This document shows, piece by piece, positions 1-11,046 of a stretch of DNA of 64,000 nt. Within the stretch, counting starts at the first letter, position 1. Every line of letters starts with the position of its first letter. Position numbers and translations under genes: made by a program. The notes under the pieces are model-generated. The model did no database searches, had not been told where the DNA came from, and was given only the letters and a program-made list of their open reading frames with translations. The stretch lies in the NCBI GenBank assembly GCA_032164295.1, contig JAJHTX010000013.1, positions 62,001-126,000 on the forward strand. The letters are read 5' to 3'. Source of the stretch: Inonotus obliquus (Eukaryota > Basidiomycota > Agaricomycetes > Hymenochaetales > Hymenochaetaceae).

Positions 1-2127
1 AGGATCATCCTCCAGCTGGAGCTTCTGAGCTGGAAGTGATGTTTGTATAGAGGATAAGGGCAAATCGGAGAAATCCGTATTCAATGCAGGTGCATGTGCC
101 TCAAATAGTGCATGAAGTGCTGAGCGATGCTTGTTTCGTAACGCGCTCATGTGTTGAGCAAAGAGAGCTTGCCGAACATGGAGAGGCAGCGATGAATGAG
201 TAAATCTTGGATCTGTCTTGAGTTGTTCCAAGGACGAGTTCCAAGTCATCTGAAAACGAAGCGTAATGAGTCTCTGTCTGCAGTATGGAGACCACCGTAC
301 CATCGGTTCCCGAATTGCGTCCGTTAGCAATGTCCTGCGGACGAAGGAAAGCCGTAGTCAGCGCCAAGGAGCCTGGCACACATCGGGGATACAGATGAGA
401 AAAGGCGCACATGAACTCTGATTCGCTTTCTTCTCGCGTCAGCGCACTCCGCGACTTAGCCATTTCAGCCTCTACACGATTGCGCTCTCGCCTAACCTGC
501 TCCTCTCGCTCCCTCACGGCACGTTCTTTTCGTTCCTTGGTCCTGCGCTGCTGATCTTTCTCATCATTCTTCAAAACCTCAGGCTTCCTGGAGTCTGACG
601 GAATATCTACGGTAGCCGACAGAGATCTCTTGTATGTAATAAACAGCTCTTCCCGGAGGGACGACGAGCCTACAGCATCGTACCGAGGGTCTTTGTCGAG
701 CCCCCGTTTGACATCCTTCCAAGACGAAGACTCAGTTACTTGAGCCTTCTCTTTCAACAGCAAGAAAAAGTCAGCTTCAGCTTTCACTGCTGCCCTACGT
801 TTCTCTAATTGAAATGGAATCAGGACACTAATGTTCAATAAAGTAGCGTATATACTCACGCTCTCCGAGTTCTTTAAGCCATTCTCTGTATCTCTTCTCG
901 CGCTCTCGGTCATCACGACCCCAACCGTAAAATCGCCGATCCTTCTTCCAAATACGCCGCCATTCCGTCCAACTCGTACGCGTGCTTTTCACCTCTTCAC
1001 GAAGAAGCTTGTCAAACTCTGCTTTTGGATCTCTGCGCTCCTCGGCAGCCGTGGTACTTTGTGCAGCGAGCCTTGCTTGTCGTAATTCACGTACCCGGTC
1101 GCGGCAATATTCGTCGAAGGCCTCCTTCCTTGCCGAAACGGACGGGAGCAGTACATATCGCGCGTCCGAAACAAATTGGGGTAACACAGTATCCCAAGGC
1201 AAGAGGGGATTAACGTCTTTCTCGCGAAGGAGAGTCTAATTAGACTGTCAACAACTATCACTAAGGACTTGCAAATTGCATACCTTGAAAAGAGCTTTAG
1301 CTTCTTCAACCGAAAGGTCGACACGATTTGGCATGTTAATAGCAAGATTGCCCTTCTCCTTTTCCTTTCGCTTCAGCTCCATCTCCTCTTCATGCTTTCG
1401 AGCGTCCTCCTCTTCCTTCCTACGTTCCTCTTGGGCCTCTGCCTCAGCAGCCAGCTGAGCAGCCGCTTCCCTCTGCCACTCTTCCTCTTCGTCGTCATCC
1501 CCCTCGTTGGTGCTATTTCCTTCTTCGTCCTCGACCATATCCTCTACTCGTGCTTTCTTCGATACCGTAACTTCTTGTATAAGCTCAGACTCGATTGCTT
1601 TGCGTTTTGCTGCGATATCGACCTCCACCTCATTCTTCAAGCGTTGAACTTCCTCCTTAACAGCACGTTTATGCTCCTCTTCCTTCTCTTGTTTCCTCCG
1701 CGCTTCTTTCTCCTCCTCTTCTCTCTCCTTCCGTTCTAGCTCCACAACGGCATCCCTGATTTCATCCGGTACGGTCCACACGCTTTGCTTCCGCTCCCTA
1801 TGCGTATAGAACACATGTCCTGAGTTCGTTATTACGCGTAACCATGGGGTGCCAGGAACGGGTGTTTTCAATTTCGGCTTCTCCTTTTTCTTCCCATCGG
1901 GCGGTATGGCAGCCCGAGTCGGTGCCACCGCTGGAGAAAATGGCGCAGCTGCAAATAAGGGAATCGGGCGAACGTACGTAGACTCTTTTGTCACTGAATT
2001 GTAATAGTAGGGTTGCCCTCCTGGCGCTGATTCAATATACTGTGATGAGAAAGACATGTTAGCCACAAACGAGAAAGAACGCACCAGTATGCTCCGTCCA
2101 GCCCGGAGGCAAAGGTGAAGGTGCCAT
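1..2127 (-). CDS. TCERG1-like WW/FF-domain transcription elongation and splicing factor (C-terminus off window)
   Basis: Nuclear adaptor expected to couple RNA polymerase II elongation to the spliceosome, as TCERG1/CA150 does. Exons read on the minus strand: 2127-2085, 2026-1284, 1235-860, 804-411 and 334 to beyond position 1, with introns 2027-2084, 1236-1283, 805-859 and 335-410. The first WW domain is completed only by splicing (PPGWTEHT joined to APGGQPYYYNS, then STYVRP). A second WW-like module follows (TPWLRV...VFYTHRERKQSVW), then a long Lys/Glu coiled coil. At least four FF-type repeats begin at EEAKALFKTLLREKDV, AEFDKLLREEV, EADFFLLLKEK and SEFMTLLTDAI. The start chosen is the ATG at 2127 directly before SPLPPGW. 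Prp40 is the alternative family, but the long charged linker between the WW and FF parts favours TCERG1. The gene is partial because the window ends. Confidence 0.88.
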
Positions 2128-2699
2128 CAGATTCGGAACCACTGAAAGATTGGGTGAGGCAGCCATTGATATCAGAGGACCTAGGGCGCGTAGCCTGGAG
2201 TATAGTTAAGGTCAATAGCGGCGGAAGATTAGGCCAGAAAATAGTCTGTGTTGATAGAAAACTTTGTCGTCGGCGTACAAGTCGTCCAATGTCCACCAAG
2301 TAACGAAGTCGCACAGCACCATTGTCACACTCACGTGCTATGTGACGCAACATTAGGATCACCGCCACGAAAATCCACGTGAGTCTTTATGGAAATGGAA
2401 TGCCGATCCCTTAAGTTTCAAGTGGGATGTAAAGAGACTCGGATGCAAGGACCCTAAGATGCTACCCAACTCTCAAACTGTATCCTGCCTAAAACGCTAT
2501 AACAGTTGCAAATTCATTGTCCATTCTGGACTCGAGTCTTCCTACTGAAGGTTAGCTTCACCTTGCAACTAACTACTCATCCCGAGATAGATACAGTGGG
2601 CAAACAGTTCACGCTTATTTTGGATCAAATATTCTACAAACTACCTATTCTCGTTCATGGCCTACGTATGTATATCTTTTCACGATGATCCTTCGTTGA
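2128..2699. other. Intergenic: upstream region of the WW/FF gene
   Basis: This stretch lies between the start of the WW/FF gene and the stop of the aldolase, which is also on the minus strand, so it should hold the promoter of the former. No convincing coding sequence, repeat or RNA gene was seen. Confidence 0.5.
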
Positions 2700-3780
2700 T
2701 CACTTCGTCGAGTACCCACTAGAAACACTCTTATTTTGACCAGTCGCCGAATTCATATACGCCGCGTACGTCTGAGCAAGAACATCTACATCCGTCGCGA
2801 TGCTAATCATGTCAAAACCTTGTTCCGCACGCATACGCGCTTGGTCGCCATTCGTGCAGTAGACAGCGGCTTTCTTCCCGTACTTGTGCGAAACGCTCAG
2901 GACCTTTTGGATAGCCTCTTCGTGAGCGTCGCTCCCGAATGAGACTCCCATATTAAGTGCGAGGTCAAACGGTCTAAATGTGACAGCTATTAGCAAGGGA
3001 ATTTCTAGGCTTAAGAATCATCTGATCTACCCGATGAAGAGGATATCGAGCCCTTCCACTGCTGCTATCTCCTCCAAATTTTCTACAGCCTCTTTCGTCT
3101 CTATCTGTACAATCACGAACTACGAAAGACCGGCAAACGTCGTCAGTATGCTTCTCTCATAATATAACCAAATCCAAATACCAAATCCGCTGCTCCACCT
3201 CTATATTCCTCACTTGTACAATCCTCTCCGAACGCATGATGAGAGTAAAGTGGACCAAATCCCCTCATGCCTAAAGGAGGGTATTTGCAACTCTTCACAA
3301 CCTCCTTCGCACCATCCGCATCTCGGATCAAGGGAACCATAAGTCCGTGGGCGCCTGAATCCAGAGCACGTTTGGCCCACCATGCGGATGCATCGGGTAC
3401 GCGGACAATGGGTGAGCGACCGGCGGCGGAAATCGTCGTCGTGTGTGTGTAGATGTGTGTGTCCTGAACAAGATAGGAGTGAGTACCAGGTGGTGAAAGA
3501 CGGCCCGGAACAACGCACATTGATCTGACCATGCTCCGCATCAACCGCAACCCACTGGAGAGTAATACATCAGAACTGTCTGGTGCACAGAACATAGGCA
3601 CACGAGTAGCGAAATGAATGCAAACAAGGAGACTAGTACATCACATTAGCCCAAACTTACACTAAGTCCCGGAGTGCTGGCGATCGTCCTCACAGCGCTA
3701 GCACTGGGAATCGTAGTCCATGCCCCGAATGCCGTCTTCCCTGCTGTAAACGCTTCTCTCAGCGGGATTCGCATCACCAT
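2700..3780 (-). CDS. HpcH/HpaI-type class II aldolase
   Basis: Member of the HpcH/HpaI aldolase/citrate lyase family, metal-dependent enzymes that cleave 2-keto-3-deoxy acids to pyruvate and an aldehyde; the substrate cannot be told here. Five exons (3780-3661, 3554-3519, 3463-3182, 3119-3031, 2973-2700) give 266 residues, the usual family length, and the phases close exactly. Recognisable blocks in order are FGAWTTIPSAS near residue 15, WVAVDAEHGQIN (the 36-nt second exon, with the D-x-E-H-G metal/catalytic block), SAAGRSPIVRVP, GAHGLMVPLI, VQIETKEAVENLEEI and GLDILFIGPFDLA. The IGPFDLA block is restored only across the last intron. No targeting signal was seen, so it is probably cytosolic. 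Bacterial homologues sit in aromatic-catabolism operons; here the gene stands alone. Confidence 0.9.
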
Positions 3781-4860
3781 CGTGAATGTGCAGGACTTCC
3801 AGATTCTCGTAAAACGTATGCTTTGTGTTTCGTCAGTGAAGCAGGTCGAAACGATGGGTGCTCAAAGACAGATCTAAGAGCGATAACGGCACTGTTCGGC
3901 GGGAAGGTATTCATGTCTAGTTCCGACGTGGTAACGGTCCGTTCAACAGGTCATCTGGACAAATACCGCTGAGCCATCTCTAGGTGAATGGGAGATAGGA
4001 GGACATTTTTAGTTCAGTTGTACTAAGTTTCTGCAACTTGGTTTTAGAACCATATCTCGGGTAAAGCCGAACTCATTATGTAATAGTCGCTTCAATAATA
4101 CCGCTTTCACTCTCTCTCTCTCATAACTCATTGCCAGGCATGGCGAGAAGTAACGGCGGTGAGAATAACTTCGCTCAATAAGCGTGGCTGTCACGCAGCT
4201 GCGGCGCCGCATAATACACTAGCTCGTTTGTTTCCCTTGACCTTCGAGCTGTTTGCAAAGCAAGCTGAGTGCGGCTTTCCGCCCTGTTCCGTACCTCAAT
4301 AATTAATGTTTTCCCTATAATGATTGATAATCGAAAGTAGCTGTACGGCTCGATGAAGAGGCCTTGTGTGCCTCTTTCCATACGTCCGGTCTTGTCGAGG
4401 AGCAGTACAACACCGGACTCCTAGTACTCTGCTCCAATGTTTTGCTGCTCGTTCACAAGTGTCTGTAGTGCTATAATGTCGATCCATCGTCTGAAGTCTT
4501 CTCATCATACATGAAGCAGCAAATACTCGAAAATCGCAAATCAAGCCAAACTTGCGGCATCAACGAGACAAAACGTCGATAAGTTCCTCTACTCGAAATG
4601 AAATGCTTGCCCATGGGGGACGAAAGGGAAACGGCGCGAAGTGGTACTGTCGATGGTATCATAAACCTAGACACGGAAGGTGCGACCAGGAGGACAAAGC
4701 CAAAGAAAATGAGACTGCTGGCGGCGATCATTGCAAAACTCGTCGCACATGGCTCAGGCTCAGGACACAAATCCTCTAAGGCGACCTTCAGAACTAACGT
4801 CACCGATAAAGTAGGCTCGTACGCCAATCTGGATATGCCTAGTCTCGCAAGTAATGGCAG
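3781..4860. other. Intergenic: no supported gene
   Basis: Upstream region of the aldolase. A 142-codon minus-strand reading frame (4899-4471) contains a hydrophobic stretch, but it overlaps equally long plus-strand frames and has no recognisable domain, so it is not called. A short CT dinucleotide run lies near 4111-4122. Confidence 0.4.
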
Positions 4861-5800
4861 ACAATCGAGTAAAAGTAATGGCTGACGGAGTTGGAACACG
4901 ACTTCTCAGTCATATCCACTTCACCAATTACACCTACAGTGAGGTCTACGCCCTTATATACACCGCATCATTTTTCACAGTTTTCCACAAATCTCTTTTC
5001 AGCGCCGAATATCTTAAAAGCAAGAAAGACAAGACAAAACACAGCTACTACTGGAATGCAATGGCTAACCAAGACTTACCTGGAATCCTTTACCGAGATA
5101 GCTTTATCCTCGGTAATCAAGCTGGTGAGAGCTTCCTGACCAAGAATTTCAAGTTCTATGTTGTAGATGATCAGAAGTTAAGAGAAGGTTAATTTAGAGG
5201 CATCCTTTGGTTTTGGTCCAAAGAGCAGCGCTGCTCCTTCCCTCTTTGATCACATCATAAGCCGTTACAACATCTCCAACCATACAATCGAAATTTACAT
5301 CTCGAAATTGGTAGGAGATCAACATCGTTTTATAACTTTCGGTGTGGACCCAACCGACAGTAGTCGACTAGTACAAACGATCCCCATCACTTCCTCGACG
5401 AGACATTTCCTTATGAAGTCAAGCATAACCAGGAGCTCAAGGATATCTTACCGACGAAGACTCTTCCGTCATTTTTCCGTCTTTGCTTGACACAGGATGC
5501 GGAGGAATTTCCATTCCCGTGAGGTTTTCCATAGAATTGACAAAGGTTTTAAGTAATAGTCAAAATCATTAATTTATTGGTTTGTAAGTTCATGAAAGAA
5601 AGAGATCAGGACATATTGGAACGTCTAGTAATCAAAGATGGTCGTCGAGATTATAGACAGGTTCACTCCCTCTGGTTTCCAGATTCATAAAAATCCAGTC
5701 GTGGTCAACCCGTCCCGGTCGTAGTACAGGATGTATCACCAGTAAACTATAAGATCGTACTCGGCATTGCTTTCAGAAAGTCACCTCAATTAAACGAGCA
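4861..5800 (+). pseudogene. Relic of a bilobal aspartic-peptidase-like gene
   Basis: The reading frame resembles the intact gene at 35.8 kb. The first-lobe block reads ALIYTASFFTVF, where the intact paralogue has ALVDTGALGTFV, so the catalytic D-T-G is Y-T-A. Further on come WNAMANQDLPGIL, then an in-frame stop (near 5192), a one-base excess that breaks GILGFGPKSS (5205-5222), and PSLFDHIISRYNISNHTIEIYIS. The second catalytic motif LLDTGCGGISIP (5482-5520) lies in another frame. A C-terminal IVLGIAFRKS block (5755-5785) matches LIGFPFRK of the intact copy. One stop and several frame changes are not explained by good splice sites, so I call a pseudogene. A very intron-rich functional gene is possible but less likely. 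Confidence 0.65.
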
Positions 5801-6547
5801 GTGGGATCATTGCTGACGATTCGAAAAGTGCAAGGGCGACGAATAGTATTCGACAGGCCATCTGATCCTGATCCATCTAAACGGTGCCTCGGTTTCTAAA
5901 ATCAGGATAATCAGTATTGGTAGAAAGACAGTACGCCAATTATCTGGCTGCAGCGGTATCGCAATGGTAGATCAAGGATGATGTCCTTCCTCGCTTTCCT
6001 CCGACCCAAAAGTGATTCATTTCCAAGTTAGTTCAGCGACACCAGGTATGACTTTCATCACAAGAATGAGAACATATGAATAGATTACAGCTTCATGTGT
6101 ACCAGCTACACGAGAGAACACGTAATACATACACGCACCAGATCTTCTACGGACACACGGTAAATTACAAGTAACTCAGACTGGAGTCAGCATCGAACAT
6201 GACGTCTCGGTAAGCCGCTGGTAAGAAAGGTGGATGGGAGACGTTGACGGGGAGAGTTAAGGGATAAGTAGCAAGAGGTAGGAGCAGCGTCCGAAACGAG
6301 AACTGAACAAGAAAGCGAAGGAACGAACATTCGTGTGAAAATCGCCCAAGAGAGGAATGCTAGACTCTATGCCGGAAGGAGGAAGCACAAGAACGAAAAG
6401 GGTCGGAGAATAGCAAAGAAGAATGGGCATGAAAGGAACGGCAGGAGAAAGAAAGCACGAAAGGCCAAACGCGGAGGGGACAAAGAAAAGGCAAATACAA
6501 AGTCTAGTGAATAAAATGCTTACATAGCATAAATGAATCTCGTCAAA
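5801..6547. other. Intergenic: nothing recognised
   Basis: Purine-rich towards 6300-6500. No open reading frame of interest, repeat or RNA gene was seen. It holds the 3' side of the membrane-protein gene that follows on the minus strand. Confidence 0.4.
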
Positions 6548-7747
6548 TCACCCAGCACTCCCATATCCTTTCATACCACCGAACCGATGTGGGGTCGGAG
6601 CAAGTGGAAGTGCCTCGTCAGTTTCCAGTTCTAAATCAATATCCTCATTCCCATCAACAACAGCAAACAAGACCGTCCCTCCATTGCTTTCCCCTGTACT
6701 GATACTAGCAAAACCATTACGCCTGCCCCTCTTGCCGCTCTTACCGCTCGCGCGCTTCCACCTCCCCCAGACGGTTCCCATACCTTTCCTGAACTTTCCA
6801 GGATTAGATCCAGAGGTGGGAGAGGAAGGAGATCGTGAGGTGCGACGTGGAGCGCCAATCATAAAATCTTCTTCCGCTCCTAGGTCAAATGCTTCTGCCC
6901 CCTGAGCATAGGAGTCTGAAGATGAAGACGACGGGGATCCAGGAACATCATTCCCAGGTCCGCGCTCATAATCGCCATCGTAGTCATAATCGTAAAGTAG
7001 ACCAGCTTCAGTGTCTGTCCAAATACGACTACTGCGTGAGATATGCGGACGGAACCCTGCCTTCGGTCGACGTAATCGTCTGTGACGGCGTGTTCGGTGT
7101 GGGGCTGAGAAACTCGGGATACGGAGAGTTGGGAGCTGCATATACTTGAATCTCGCAAGGCTGAACGGAATCGGCGGGAGCTGAGATATTACATCTCTCA
7201 TGCGTTCTCGACGCGTATAGACGTTATATCCAAGAACAGTTGTCACAGCCCTATTGAAGGATTAAAAATAGGAGTCAGGAGAATTAAACATAGATTCGGG
7301 ATGGGAATAACAATGGTGGTGAGATACGTACATCGCGCCGAGGATACCCAACATGCCAGCGCGCCATTTACCCCCACTGATTGGTGTAGGGGACGAGGTA
7401 AAGTCTTGTTCGTCAGAGTCTGGTCCTGAATCTGCGTTATCGGGCTTCTGCGAGCCGTCTTCAAAGCTCAGGACGACCGCCCCATCCATCAATCGCGGTC
7501 CTTCCAAGCGTTCCATACCTGCGCCATTCTCCTCTGTCGAGACGGGTAATCGTTGAGGGAGACCAGCATGAGTTGATTGCACATCAGGAGATAGCTCCGC
7601 AGCTGCTTGGTTTGTTGTATGTAGCTTGTTTCGCGGTATGAACGCATCATCTTCGCTGTTGATCGATAAGGATATTGTCCTTGCCGATGGCAAACAAGGT
7701 GCAAGTGCGCACAGGGCGCATAAGAGAGGTGCTGTTGAGAACCTCAT
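6548..7747 (-). CDS. Orphan single-pass membrane protein with signal peptide
   Basis: I do not recognise this family. Two exons (7747-7332 and 7250-6548, intron 7251-7331) encode 372 residues. Residues 1-23 form a typical signal peptide (MRFSTAPLLCALCALAPCLPSAR). A short acidic ectodomain of about 105 residues follows. A single transmembrane helix (WRAGMLGILGAMAVTTVLGY), interrupted by the intron and restored by splicing, ends at basic YTRRERMR, so the topology should be type I. The roughly 230-residue cytoplasmic tail is rich in Arg, Ser and Gly, with Tyr/Asp runs (YDYDYDGDYERG), a serine run, a basic stretch (RWKRASGKSGKRGRR) and a Gly-rich C-terminus. The tail looks disordered. The layout would suit a cell-surface sensor or anchor, but no function can be assigned. 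Confidence 0.72.
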
Positions 7748-8815
7748 GAGAGGTGAGAGAGGGAGTACGGAGGCTGTGAATAAGCCAGTGACTTTATTTG
7801 GACTTGGCCGCTGAGTCGTCCTCTATCCACCTGTGTACAGCCAGTTGGAGTACTCCGGCTTCTCCCTCGGTCCGGGCACGTGTCTGATCTACATTTTCTT
7901 ATGTAACGTACATTTTTCTTCCGTAAGTATAAATCGACTCCAACCGTGCGAGCGACCTCAACCCTCTGAAATGCGCGAGATTCGTCGTCAATAAAGGATG
8001 ACTCTCAGGACCGTCCATGTCGTAGCGACATTAGCGGACCCGTTAGCCTTGGCAGTGAAAGAAGTCTCGGTGTTATGCGCTGCAGTGCCGTTTCTAGGGC
8101 GACAAGTTGTTAAATTCGTGTCATCGTGAAAACTTCGCAGTCAGTTTACGCGGGACAGCGTAGTGCTGTTGCTGATGCAAAGCATTTTCTCGTGCAGTCC
8201 AGGTGTGTACTTGAGCGAAATCTAATGGGTGTTACGGTGGTCCATTCAAAGGCGTGACTTGTAGTTATTTCTTGCACTCCAAATTTGGATCTCCTTGTTT
8301 TGGTCAAACTCTTTGTTTTCACCTGGCTTCTAGCACGCTCATAAAACAACGGGCACGATCACATTCGCCAGCTCAATACCCGGCACATACCCAGCTTCAA
8401 GTTCTGGGAAGACAAGGGACAAAAGGTACAATGCCTTCGGAACACTGCGGACGGGCGTAATCGCTGCTTCACGCAGAAGCGATATGGCAACTTTGCAATT
8501 TAGTACGTGGTGGCCGTTGCGTGGCACCGCAACACCTCTTCTTTGGCGGACAACAAGCGGCTGTAAGAATGGAGGGCCCTTAAGTCACAAGCGATACATA
8601 TAAAACTCATCACTTCCTTTCGCTCGTCTCCCTCGGCTCACGCCTCAGAATCCCTATACTATCTATCGAGTCCAGATTCTCCGCTCCGCCGGTATTATAA
8701 GCGCAACACATTACTGCCTTGACTTGACGACCTGACGGTTTACCGACCACCCTTGACGACAACATACGTATCTCTACACACGCATAATCTGTTAAACTTA
8801 TAGCAGCCTTAGAAA
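7748..8815. promoter_or_regulatory. Divergent intergenic region with TATA-like site before 8816
   Basis: About 1.07 kb separates the starts of two divergently transcribed genes (minus-strand membrane protein, plus-strand serine-rich protein). A TATA-like string (CATATAAAACTC, about 8596-8607) lies roughly 210 bp before the ATG at 8816. No gene was supported inside. Confidence 0.4.
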
Positions 8816-10015
8816 ATGTCGCGCGTGGCTCATCCACCCTCTTTCAGCCCTCTCAACACTCTCGACCCATTCCAGCAAGCACGCTCGCATCGGGCTCTCC
8901 CAGCGCACAGAAACGCTCGCGCTTCAGGCAAATCAGTTCTCACACTCGAGACATTGGAAGCACCTCCGCGGGTAACTCGATCTTTAGATCTAGACCCAAG
9001 GCTTCGTTTACCTATCGGACCTCATCCAAGCGGCTCAGGAAGTCGCTCGTCAACGCCTACACCAACGTACCCGCCCTCCGTACCATCTATCCTCTCGCCA
9101 AGCAGGTCATCACTGGATTCGATAAACTCGAGAGAAACCCGCGCGCAGCGCAGACAGGGATCCATCTTCAACGTTCCTGTCTCGTTAAATCCAAACCTGA
9201 ACGCGTCGTATTCGTCGCTCGTGGCTACACATACCCAGGCTTCGCAGTCCAGTGGGGAGAGCTATTCACAGCCTTCGGCTATGAGCTCAGTGCGTGGGAT
9301 AAGTTCAGGCAAGACTAATACGCGTCTTCGCAAGGCAAATGTCCCCGCACCTCTCGACCTCGATACTTCGAACCGTCCAACTAGGGACCCGGTCCTACGA
9401 CGACCTACACCTGGTGCTGCACCATCTACCAAGCGCGGACCTCCACTCCCTACGAACCCTCAGCCTCCTCGTTCTCGAAGAAGATCCCGAAGCGCCTCCT
9501 TTTTCCTCGATTCGAGCTCGGGTTCGTCCTATCCGACACCGCTCACGCCCTCTTTCCGTTTTCTTGCCCCGCAACTTCCCGAGCATCGCGAGAAGAAGCT
9601 GAATAAGCTCGCGAGGACGCTTGGTGAAGAAATTCCCGCTTCGCTTGTATTCCCTTCAACTTCGTCTGCATCGACTTCTGCGACTTCGAAGGCAGAATCA
9701 TCTGCACCCTCGACACCTGTATCTGACCGTCTAATTACAACCGAACACGTCACCGAGAAGTCATTCCGTCGCGCATCAAAGATGGTGCAAGCTCTGGACT
9801 TGGATTCATCATTGTCATCCAGACAGAAGAATCCCAAGGGCATTTCGACATGGCAACCTCCTTCCGAATGGTCTATGGATCCAGCAGAAATCCAACGCGA
9901 TCGAGACGTCCCTGGTGGATCTGGATGCGAGGAGGATGAGGATGAGGTCCAGAGTGGGTGGAATGCGGATAGCTATGATGCGGTACTCGAACGTTTGAGG
10001 AACCTGAAGAGGTGA
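8816..10015 (+). CDS. Serine/proline-rich protein of unknown function, paralogue of the gene at 62.4 kb
   Basis: Single-exon gene, 399 residues, no recognised catalytic domain. Most of the chain is low-complexity Ser/Pro/Arg (for example PTPTYPPSVPSILSPSRSS and RSRRRSRSASFF) and probably disordered. Two stretches look constrained. One is LPEHREKKLNKLARTLGEEIPASLVF near residues 257-282. The other is the extreme C-terminus, GWNADSYDAVLERLRNLKR. Both have counterparts in the same order in the 62.4 kb protein (RMEKLMRHLGEYVPSELV and DWTPEAYEDVVKRLRRLK). An acidic run (EEDEDE) precedes the C-terminal motif. No signal peptide or membrane segment is present. The start is the first ATG and gives a plausible N-terminus. 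Probably a conserved fungal family with short interaction motifs; function unknown. Confidence 0.75.
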   Translation: MSRVAHPPSFSPLNTLDPFQQARSHRALPAHRNARASGKSVLTLETLEAPPRVTRSLDLDPRLRLPIGPHPSGSGSRSSTPTPTYPPSVPSILSPSRSSLDSINSRETRAQRRQGSIFNVPVSLNPNLNASYSSLVATHTQASQSSGESYSQPSAMSSVRGISSGKTNTRLRKANVPAPLDLDTSNRPTRDPVLRRPTPGAAPSTKRGPPLPTNPQPPRSRRRSRSASFFLDSSSGSSYPTPLTPSFRFLAPQLPEHREKKLNKLARTLGEEIPASLVFPSTSSASTSATSKAESSAPSTPVSDRLITTEHVTEKSFRRASKMVQALDLDSSLSSRQKNPKGISTWQPPSEWSMDPAEIQRDRDVPGGSGCEEDEDEVQSGWNADSYDAVLERLRNLKR

Positions 10016-10394
10016 TGGATGCGCAAATGTGCGTTGTATACTTGTTTCCTTCTGCAATAATTCTCTATCAGCTTTGTGATACCACTGTGCCACTGTTATC
10101 GTCGCTCGATGCGCGCGATGGTCACTGTTCTTCTTTCCCCCTTGAGTGCATAAGTAACTAGTACTGCATATCTAAATATCTTTCTATCTATATAATAAAA
10201 TACGACTTTTTGTGGCTATGCGTAACTTCGCTCCTTCAAAATCGGTCTTTTTCCGTGTTATGCCAAGGTAGTTGTGCTAAACATGGTGAAATGATCGGCT
10301 GTGATTGTTGCCTCTGTCCCTTGGGCCTTGGTGTCCCAGCCCAGCGAAGCTGGGAATGGAATAACTAGTAATCTAGCGCGTTGCCATAGATTTA
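10016..10394. other. 3' flank of the serine-rich gene, up to the inverted-repeat element
   Basis: Contains a TATATAATAAAAT string (about 10189-10201), a possible polyadenylation region. No gene was seen. Confidence 0.35.
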
Positions 10395-10424
10395 CTAAGG
10401 TTGGCGAAAGTTAAACTCGACTAG
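10395..10424 (+). repeat. Left terminal inverted repeat
   Basis: Thirty bases beginning CTAAGGTTGGCG and ending CTCGACTAG; perfect inverse of 11015-11044. Confidence 0.9.
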
Positions 10425-11014
10425 CCTGTCACATCACGGTCACAGGACCCTGAACCCTAGGGTTACTCCCAATTAAGAAGGACCCTTGTTGAAAATTGGA
10501 CCTCAAGATTCTGAAGGGTGCCTTGGCAAGCCATATATCGTCTATATATTACTATATGGACATTTGATACAGTGTTACTTCATGTCCATCTACCTTCTCT
10601 GAGGCAGAAGGCACTCAGAAAAGGGGTTGACTGCTCAGCAATTTACGGCTCTGGATCAGTATGACTAAGTATATTACATAATATCTATATTTGGAGTATA
10701 TTAGTCATACCTGATTTGGTCATTGCTTAGTCATTTGTCGAAATTTGTGCTCGAAAAATGTAAAAAGCCGGGAAATGGCTGGAAAAGCACGTTTAAGCAA
10801 TTCTAGACAAAATACTTATTTTCGGAACTGGTCCACCAAAAATCCTTATTTTGGAAGAATAAAAGCACAGAATTATACATAAACACATTCTCTACAAATC
10901 TGTGCTGATGGATTTTGAGTTGATTTGATGTTGATGGAGGAGTTCCGAATATGTTGTGTTGAAACTGAATGAGTCATATTGGGAAGGTGAGGTTAGGCAC
11001 GTGCCGCGTCACAC

Positions 11015-11044
11015 CTAGTCGAGTTTAACTTTCGCCAACCTTAG
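11015..11044 (-). repeat. Right terminal inverted repeat
   Basis: Thirty bases, exact reverse complement of 10395-10424, followed by the presumed TA duplication. Confidence 0.9.
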
Positions 11045-11046
11045 TA

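Larger units (their letters stand above)
10395..11044. mobile_element. 650-bp MITE-like element with perfect 30-bp terminal inverted repeats
   Basis: The left end, 10395-10424, starts CTAAGGTTGGCGAAAGTTAA. The right end, 11015-11044, is its exact reverse complement over 30 bases. A TA dinucleotide flanks each end (10393-10394 and 11045-11046), consistent with a TA target-site duplication of the Tc1/mariner superfamily. The inside is AT-rich and has no open reading frame, so the element is non-autonomous. Superfamily assignment rests only on the TA flank and is tentative. Confidence 0.8.

Noticed and set aside
1991..2084. Methionine inside 2084-2027 as start of the WW/FF protein
   Set aside because: It lies in an intron; splicing 2085 to 2026 restores a perfect first WW domain.
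4471..4899. Minus-strand 142-codon frame with a hydrophobic segment
   Set aside because: No domain, no supporting splice or start context, and equally long frames overlap it on the plus strand.
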